From assembly GCF_036014115.1 (NCBI RefSeq), contig NZ_CP107913.1, forward strand, positions 4,139,001 to 4,203,000: a stretch of DNA of 64,000 nt, given 5' to 3'. The translations under genes and the position numbers were made by a program. Position 1 is the stretch's first letter. The number at the start of each line of letters is the position of its first letter. This document shows, one piece after another, positions 59,087 through 64,000 of this stretch. Below the pieces are notes generated by a model, which saw only the letters and a program-made list of their open reading frames with translations, ran no database searches and was not told the origin of the DNA. The stretch is from Streptomyces sp. NBC_00448. GTDB taxonomy: Bacteria; Actinomycetota; Actinomycetes; Streptomycetales; Streptomycetaceae.

Positions 59087-59803
59087 CTACCCATGCACAG
59101 GGGGTCGAACACTCCCCAAATCCGCCTCAATCGCATGTTTTGCGATATTCGCGGCCGCCGCGCCGTCAGCCGCGCCCGGCTCCCTGCCCCCGGTCGAGGC
59201 CATCGGCGCCGCGTCCACCAGCACGGTGGCGGCCTCGCGAGCGACGGACGCGGCCGTGGGGTCGTGGTCCATCTTGGAGCTGAAGGTGGCACCGTCGTAG
59301 AGGAGGTGCAACTGGCGGGCGAGGCCCTCCGGGTCGGCGACTCCCACCTCCGCGGCGAGCTCGGCGAACAGCGCGCGCATCCAGGCGCGGTACTCGTCGG
59401 ACGCCTGCTCGACAGAGCCGCCGCGCGGCGCCTCGGCGCTGGCCGCGGCGAACGCGCACCCGTTGTAGTCCGGCGAGGTGATCAGCTCGCCCTGCGCGTC
59501 GAACATGCCCAGCAGCCGCTCGCGCGGGGTGCGGAACCGGGTCAGCACCCGGGTGATCCGGTCGACGCTCCGCTCGCGCCGGTAGTCCAGGTACGCCCGG
59601 ACCAGGCCCTCCTTGCTGCCGTAGCAGTTGTAGAGGGACGCCTTGGCCACGCCGGCGTGCTCGATGACGCGATCGATGCCGACCGACTGCACGCCCTCCG
59701 CGTAGAACAACTCGTTGGCTGCCAGGAGCAGGCGCTCCCGCGCGGAGACCTTAGGCGCCTTGGACGCCTTCGCCGGCACCCCGGGCACGGTCCTCTGCAC
59801 CAT
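59087..59803 (-). CDS. TetR-family repressor
   Basis: A 238-residue TetR protein. The HTH (about 22-68) reads ARERLLLAANELFYAEGVQSVGIDRVIEHAGVAKASLYNCYGSKEGLV. The ligand domain includes a CAFAAASAEAP block typical of the subgroup linked to MFS pumps. ATG 59803 is chosen because GAGAGGTG lies upstream; GTG 59812 is also in frame. Operator-like AGACA/TGTCT sites lie directly upstream and before the MFS gene, which precedes tetR on the same strand, so it likely represses both. Confidence 0.93.
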   Translation of the reverse strand: MVQRTVPGVPAKASKAPKVSARERLLLAANELFYAEGVQSVGIDRVIEHAGVAKASLYNCYGSKEGLVRAYLDYRRERSVDRITRVLTRFRTPRERLLGMFDAQGELITSPDYNGCAFAAASAEAPRGGSVEQASDEYRAWMRALFAELAAEVGVADPEGLARQLHLLYDGATFSSKMDHDPTAASVAREAATVLVDAAPMASTGGREPGAADGAAAANIAKHAIEADLGSVRPPVHG

Positions 59804-59817
59804 CCCGATCACCTCTC

Positions 59818-59831
59818 AGACAACCCTGTCT
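59818..59831. promoter_or_regulatory. TetR operator upstream of tetR
   Basis: AGACA-ACCC-TGTCT, a perfect 5-bp dyad, followed by TAGTCTA. It is just upstream of the tetR start and shares the AGAC/GTCT half-sites found before the MFS gene. Confidence 0.65.
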
Positions 59832-59908
59832 AGTCTAACGCGGGCACCGTATCGGAGATATGACTCGGAAACGGGGATTCGACTCGGAGCCAGACCTTAG
59901 GGCACGCA

Positions 59909-61234
59909 CTAGCTCTCCCGCACCGCCTGGGGAGCGCGGCGGCCGAGCAGCAGCCCGACGAGCGCCGCCGCGGCCAGCAGGATCACCGCGGCGCCGTACT
60001 CCCGCACGGTGTCCAGCAGGCCGCCGCCGTGGACGACCAGGACGCCGGCGATCACCGCGGGCACACCCATGCCGAGGTAGGAGACCACGTACAACAGCGA
60101 GAGCACGCCGGCCCGTTCGTGCGGCTGCACCAGCGGGAGCACCAGGCGTATGCCGCCCTGGAAGCCGGCCCCGAAGCCGAACCCGGCCACCGCGCTGCCG
60201 GCGAAGAAGCCGACCTCGGAACCGGTGCCGCCCGCGCCCGAACCGATGGACAGCACGGTGACGGCGACTCCGACGATCAGGGCGCTCACCCCGCTCACCA
60301 TCACCGTGCGGGTCGGCGTCTCGCGCAGCAGCGGCACGGACAGCGCGGCGGCGCCGGCCAGCACGAACAGGCCCAGCCCGCCGTAGACCACCGAGTCGGA
60401 GTGCACCAGACGGCTGGTGATCGCCGGACCCAGCGAGCCGTAGAACCCGGCCAGCGACCAGACCGCGAAGAGCACCGGCGCGGCGACCGCGATCGAACCG
60501 CGGGCGGCGCGGGGCAGCTTGATCTCGGGAACCATGCTGGCCAGCGCGCCCCGCTTGCGGGTCACCGGCTCCTTGAGCGCGGTCACGCCGAGCGCCTGGA
60601 GGGCGAAGACGCCGAGCAGCAGGTAGTAGACGAGGTGGGTCGGCGCGGGCAGGAACCGCACCACCAGCCCGGAGGCGAGGGCGCCCACCGCGGTGCCGAT
60701 CGGCGGCGCGAAGGAGTTGGCGACCGAGCCCTTGATCCGGTCGATGTCGAGCAGGCCGGCGCCTATCGCACCGAGCGCGGCGCCCGTCGCGACCCCCTGG
60801 ACCACCCGGCCGGCCATCAGCACGTCGACCCCGCCGGCGGTGGCGAACACCACCATCGCGACCGCCTGCGCGGCGAGCGCGACGAACAGCACGGGCTTGC
60901 GGCCTATGTGGTCGGAGATCTTGCCGAAGATCAGCAGCGACACCAGCACCGCCACCGCGTAGACCCCGAAGACGACCGTGGTGGTGATCGGCGAGAAGCC
61001 CCACTCGCCCTGGTACACCGCGTAGAGCGGGGTCGGGGCGCTGGAGGCGGCGAGCAGGGACACGATGATCGAGGCGAGCAGGATCAGCGCGGCGGTGGGG
61101 CCGAGGCTCCGGCCGCCCGCGGAGGCGGGGCCGGCAGGGCCGACGGCATCGGCAGTGCCGGGGGCGCCGGAAGGCGCGGACCTCGTCGTGCGCCTTCGGC
61201 GGGCGACGGCCTCACTGGCCGGGGGGACGGGCAT
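59909..61234 (-). CDS. MFS transporter
   Basis: A 441-residue, 12-helix MFS protein. A short Arg/Ala-rich N-terminus precedes LGPTAALILLASIIVSLLAASSAPTPLYAVYQGEWGFSP, a start typical of actinobacterial efflux carriers next to TetR genes. Motif A reads GKISDHIGRKPVL. ATG 61234 follows GAGGGAGC. Two AGAC/GTCT operator-like sites lie 28-71 bases upstream. It precedes tetR by 105 bases, forming a probable efflux pump-repressor operon. The substrate is unknown. Confidence 0.93.
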   Translation of the reverse strand: MPVPPASEAVARRRRTTRSAPSGAPGTADAVGPAGPASAGGRSLGPTAALILLASIIVSLLAASSAPTPLYAVYQGEWGFSPITTTVVFGVYAVAVLVSLLIFGKISDHIGRKPVLFVALAAQAVAMVVFATAGGVDVLMAGRVVQGVATGAALGAIGAGLLDIDRIKGSVANSFAPPIGTAVGALASGLVVRFLPAPTHLVYYLLLGVFALQALGVTALKEPVTRKRGALASMVPEIKLPRAARGSIAVAAPVLFAVWSLAGFYGSLGPAITSRLVHSDSVVYGGLGLFVLAGAAALSVPLLRETPTRTVMVSGVSALIVGVAVTVLSIGSGAGGTGSEVGFFAGSAVAGFGFGAGFQGGIRLVLPLVQPHERAGVLSLLYVVSYLGMGVPAVIAGVLVVHGGGLLDTVREYGAAVILLAAAALVGLLLGRRAPQAVRES

Positions 61235-61261
61235 GGCTGCTCCCTCGATGGATGATTGAAC

Positions 61262-61305
61262 AGACCTGTCTACTTCGGATTTCTGATGCTAGACAGACAG
61301 GTCTA
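61262..61305. promoter_or_regulatory. Two TetR operator-like sites before MFS gene
   Basis: AGAC-C-TGTCTA (61262-61272) and TAGAC-AGACAG-GTCTA (61290-61305). The half-sites match those before tetR. They should overlap the MFS promoter. Confidence 0.75.
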
Positions 61306-61426
61306 CCCAAGTCAAGCCGAGGTTTGTCCTCCGTCCGAGTGGTGACCCGTCGGGGGAGGCTGGGTGGGGACCGGGCGGGGCCGGGGCCGGGGGCGAAGGG
61401 CAAGCCGCAGCAGCGAGGAGGGCGCC

Positions 61427-62368
61427 GTGGCCGCATCGGACACCTCAGGTACCCCGGACACCCCGGAGAGCGCCGGGAACGGCGGGACCGCCGGGAGCAC
61501 GGACGACCCGCGGGCTCCCGCACCGGACGCCCCGGACCGCGGCCGGCCCGGGCGCCGCGCCGCCCGCGGCAAGGACCGCCGCGACCGGCTCGCCACGTAC
61601 CACCGCAAGCGCGACTTCGGACGTACCGCCGAGCCGCGCGGGACGCACGCCTCCGCGGACGGCGGCCCGGTGTACGTCGTGCAGATCCACGACGCGAGCC
61701 GGACGCACTTCGACTTCCGGCTGGAGGTCGACGGCGTGCTCAAGTCGTGGGCGGTGCCCAAGGGCCCCTCGACCGATCCGCGGGACAAGCGGCTCGCGGT
61801 GCCGACCGAGGACCACCCCATGGAGTACCGGGACTTCGAGGGCGTGATCGAGGCGGGCGAGTACGGCGGCGGGACCGTGATCGTCTGGGACGCGGGCGGC
61901 TACCGCAACGCGAGCACCGACCGGTCCGGCCGCGAGGTCCCCTTCGCCGAGGCGCTGGCGCACGGCCACGCGTCCTTCCGGCTGGTCGGCGGCAAGTTGC
62001 GCGGCCGCTGGTCGCTGACCCGTTTCCGCGCGGGCGAACCCGGCACCGAGGACGACAGCGGGCACGCCAGGGGCGAGGCGTGGCTGCTGGTCAGGTCCGC
62101 GGAAGAGGGCCGCCGCGGCGGTGGACGCGGACGTGCCGCCGCCCGCCGCGGCCGGGCGCGCGGAGCGGCCGCCACCGGGCCGGGTCCCGGCGCGCACGGC
62201 CGGCGCGCGGCCGACCCGGACCCGCACGGCGCGGACCCGGGCGACGCCGCCGAGCCCGCCCGCGGCCGCGGCACCCCCGACCCGCATCTGGCCCGCAGCG
62301 CGCGCACCGGCCGCACCCTCGCGCAGGTGGCCGCGGCGGGCGGACCGACCTGGCACTCGGACCGTTGA
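61427..62368 (+). CDS. LigD-type 3'-phosphoesterase domain protein
   Basis: A 313-residue protein built around the LigD 3'-phosphoesterase domain (about 58-190): LATYHRKRDFGRTAEPRG, then VVQIHDASRTHFDFRLEVDGVLKSWAVPKGPS, which holds the metal-binding His/Asp residues, and AVPTEDHPMEYRDFEGVI. The domain trims 3' ribonucleotides and phosphates at DNA ends in bacterial end-joining. The C-terminal 100 residues are an Arg/Gly/Ala-rich tail. GTG 61427 follows GAGGAGG. Its stop overlaps the ligase start (TTGA), so the two LigD activities are split into coupled genes. Confidence 0.92.
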   Translation: MAASDTSGTPDTPESAGNGGTAGSTDDPRAPAPDAPDRGRPGRRAARGKDRRDRLATYHRKRDFGRTAEPRGTHASADGGPVYVVQIHDASRTHFDFRLEVDGVLKSWAVPKGPSTDPRDKRLAVPTEDHPMEYRDFEGVIEAGEYGGGTVIVWDAGGYRNASTDRSGREVPFAEALAHGHASFRLVGGKLRGRWSLTRFRAGEPGTEDDSGHARGEAWLLVRSAEEGRRGGGRGRAAARRGRARGAAATGPGPGAHGRRAADPDPHGADPGDAAEPARGRGTPDPHLARSARTGRTLAQVAAAGGPTWHSDR

Positions 62369-63486
62369 CCGCCTCCCGAGGCCCCTCGCCCGGCTCCCGC
62401 CGCGGCACCGCCCCTCGCGGTGCGGCTCCCCGCACCGCCTCGACCGGCCGCTCCCCCGGCTCCCCCACCTCCGCCGCCTTGAGCCCCTCCGCCGTACCCG
62501 CCCGCCTGCTGCGCCCGGTCCCCGCGCACCGCGCCGGCCTCCCGGTCCTCCCGATGCTCGCCACCCCCACCGACCGCCGCTCGTTCGACGGGAGGTGGCT
62601 GTTCGAGCGGAAGCTCGACGGCGTGCGGGTGCTGGCCGTACGCGACGCGGACGGCGTGCGGCTGCTCTCGCGCACCGGACGGGACGTCAGCGCGACCTAT
62701 CCCGAGGTGGTGGCGGCGCTCGCGGCGCAGGAGTGCGCGGACTTCACGGTCGACGGCGAGGTGGTGGCGATGCGCGCGGGGCGCACCGACTTCGCGCTGC
62801 TCCAGCAGCGGATGGGGCTCACCGATCCGCGGGCGGTGCGGGCCAGCCCGGTGGAGGTCCACTACTACGTGTTCGACGTGCCGGCACTGGCCGGCTGGGA
62901 CACCTCCCGGGTGCCGCAGCGGACCCGGAAGGCGCTGCTGCGCGACGCGTTGGCGTACGGCGGGCCGCTGCGCTTCACCCCGCACCGCAACTACGCGGGC
63001 GACACCCCGGCGTTGCTCGCCGACGCCTGCGCGCGGGGCTGGGAGGGGCTGATCGCCAAGCGCGCGGACGCCGCCTACCAGCCGCGCCGCTCGCACGACT
63101 GGCTGAAGCTGAAGTGCGCGGCCGGGCAGGAGTTCGTGGTCGGCGGCTTCACCGAGCCGGCCGGTTCGCGGATCGGCTTCGGCGCGCTGCTGGTCGGCTA
63201 CCACGACGCGGACGGCGCGCTGCGTTACGCGGGGAAGGTGGGCACCGGGTACCGCGACCGGGTGCTGCGGGAGGTGCGGGCGCGCCTGGACGCGCTCGCC
63301 CGGCCGGCGTCGCCGTTCGCCGACCCGGTGCGCGAACGCGCCGCGCACTGGGCCGAGCCGGTGCTCGTGGCGCAGGTCGCCTTCACCGAGTGGACCAGGG
63401 ACGGGATGCTGCGCCACCCCCGCTTCCTGGGGCTGCGCGACGACAAGGACCCCGCCGACGTGGTCCGCGAGGCGCCGCCCGGCTGA
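62365..63486 (+). CDS. ATP-dependent DNA ligase (LigC/LigD-type)
   Basis: About 373 residues: an N-terminal Pro/Ser-rich tail (about 50), the adenylation domain with motif I ERKLDGVR (Lys about 83), motif III-like YVFDVPALAG, motif IV WEGLIAKR and motif V LKLK, and an OB-fold domain (about 260-373) with VGGFTEPAGSRIGFGALLVGY. It seals DNA nicks using ATP in end-joining. TTG 62365 overlaps the phosphoesterase stop; a later start near residue 50 (MLATPTDRR) is possible since the tail looks non-essential. No polymerase domain and no Ku gene is in the window. Confidence 0.92.
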   Translation: MTASRGPSPGSRRGTAPRGAAPRTASTGRSPGSPTSAALSPSAVPARLLRPVPAHRAGLPVLPMLATPTDRRSFDGRWLFERKLDGVRVLAVRDADGVRLLSRTGRDVSATYPEVVAALAAQECADFTVDGEVVAMRAGRTDFALLQQRMGLTDPRAVRASPVEVHYYVFDVPALAGWDTSRVPQRTRKALLRDALAYGGPLRFTPHRNYAGDTPALLADACARGWEGLIAKRADAAYQPRRSHDWLKLKCAAGQEFVVGGFTEPAGSRIGFGALLVGYHDADGALRYAGKVGTGYRDRVLREVRARLDALARPASPFADPVRERAAHWAEPVLVAQVAFTEWTRDGMLRHPRFLGLRDDKDPADVVREAPPG

Positions 63487-63523
63487 CGGCCCGGCGCACC
63501 GGCCGGTGACTACAGTGGCTGGG

Positions 63524-64000
63524 ATGGAACTGGCGATGTGGGGCGAAGCGACCGGCCAGGGCTGGTCGCAGATCGGCGAGTTGGGGCTGGCGTTCGTGCT
63601 GTCGGCGGCGATCGGGCTGGAGCGCGAGGTACGCCAGAAGAGCGCGGGCATGCGTACCCACACGCTCGTCGGGCTCGGCGCCGCGCTGATCATGCTGGTG
63701 TCGAAGTACGGCTTCAGCGATGTGCTCGGCCACGACACCGTGCTGGACCCGTCGCGGGTGGCCGCGCAGATCGTCTCCGGGATCGGCTTCATCGGCGGCG
63801 GGTTGATCTTCGTACGCCAGGACGTGGTGCGCGGCCTGACCACCGCGGCCGTGGTGTGGATGACGGCCGCGATCGGCATGGCGGCGGGCGCCGGGCTGCC
63901 GGTGCTGGCCCTGGTGGTGGCCGGCGCGCACTTCCTGATCGTGCTCGGCTTCGCGCCGCTGGCCGCCCGTATCCCCGGCTCGACCCGCTCCCCCGCCTGG
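63524..64000 (+). CDS. mgtC: MgtC/SapB family membrane protein (partial, runs off right edge)
   Basis: A coding region open to the window end: 159 residues visible. The N-terminus has LAFVLSAAIGLEREVRQKSAGMRTHTLVGLGAALIML, then QIVSGIGFIGGGLIFVRQDVVRGLTTAAVVWMTAAIGMAAGAG, the complete MgtC core with the conserved RxKxAGxRTHxLVG and GIGFxGGG motifs. MgtC proteins influence virulence-associated ATP synthase regulation and magnesium limitation in pathogens; in soil actinobacteria the role is less clear. ATG 63524 has no ribosome site, and a TACAGT -10 hexamer ends about eight bases before it, so the transcript may be leaderless. The C-terminal domain is not seen. Confidence 0.9.
   Translation, partial: MELAMWGEATGQGWSQIGELGLAFVLSAAIGLEREVRQKSAGMRTHTLVGLGAALIMLVSKYGFSDVLGHDTVLDPSRVAAQIVSGIGFIGGGLIFVRQDVVRGLTTAAVVWMTAAIGMAAGAGLPVLALVVAGAHFLIVLGFAPLAARIPGSTRSPAW

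Overview
The window is high-GC actinobacterial DNA, almost certainly Streptomyces or a close relative in the Streptomycetaceae. Evidence: GTG/TTG starts and ATGA/GTGA/TTGA overlaps are frequent; the gene families are typical of the group (HTH+DUF397 pair, SARP/NB-ARC/TPR regulators, DUF1023 hydrolase, SPW-repeat protein, ECF41-type sigma factor, stand-alone LigD-type phosphoesterase and ligase); and intergenic islands carry the GGGGCGCGGGGAACTGCGC repeat family. I see no rRNA, tRNA, CRISPR array, integrase or transposase. About 56 protein genes are supported; the last (MgtC family) runs off the right edge. It looks like accessory or chromosome-arm sequence made of many small regulator-plus-target units.

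Layout. 0.1-4.5 kb: HTH/DUF397 pair, then a four-gene unit (WXG100-like protein, DUF1023 alpha/beta hydrolase, two tandemly duplicated lipoproteins). 4.6-8.4 kb: lipoprotein, DUF1232 protein, C45 acyltransferase-like hydrolase, secreted propeller-like protein. 8.5-14.7 kb: MFS pump with TetR and two matching operators, ThrE-type exporter, DedA protein, sugar-type ABC ATPase. 15.3-18.9 kb: two overlapping glycan genes (GT29-like; GT-A/TPR/pyruvyl-transferase fusion) between two repeat islands. 19.4-25.7 kb: MarR, glutamate decarboxylase, dodecin, membrane protein plus MreB paralogue, VOC protein, DUF2786 protein, small secreted protein. 25.9-28.9 kb: first SARP/NB-ARC/TPR regulator. 29.1-31.9 kb: BlaI/M56 sensor pair divergent from DedA+PAP2, with two BlaI-like operators between. 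32.3-40.3 kb: three-gene minus-strand operon of OB-fold membrane protein, flotillin and giant AAA ATPase. 40.7-45.1 kb: YceI/MarR divergon, PucR-type regulator, TatA, cupin. 45.5-49.6 kb: second SARP/NB-ARC/TPR regulator and a lipoprotein. 49.9-53.4 kb: DUF6295, dienelactone hydrolase, MarR, DHA2 MFS pump. 53.5-58.9 kb: ECF41-like sigma factor, membrane proteins, NarL-type two-component system, SPW protein. 59.1-64.0 kb: TetR/MFS unit with operators, LigD-type phosphoesterase and ATP-dependent DNA ligase, MgtC.

Most notable points. (1) A roughly 257-bp near-identical inverted repeat, inside longer collinear islands, brackets the 9.5-kb AAA/flotillin/OB-fold/YceI/MarR segment; a second related island pair brackets the glycan module. 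(2) Direct repeats with an 11-bp period, the geometry of SARP binding sites, lie upstream of both SARP-type regulators and upstream of the AAA/flotillin operon. (3) The BlaI/M56-DedA-PAP2 divergon suggests a cell-wall sensor controlling undecaprenyl-phosphate recycling. (4) The OB-fold membrane protein of the flotillin operon has a His-rich loop. All coordinates and motif matches were read by eye; family names come from recognised motifs, not searches.
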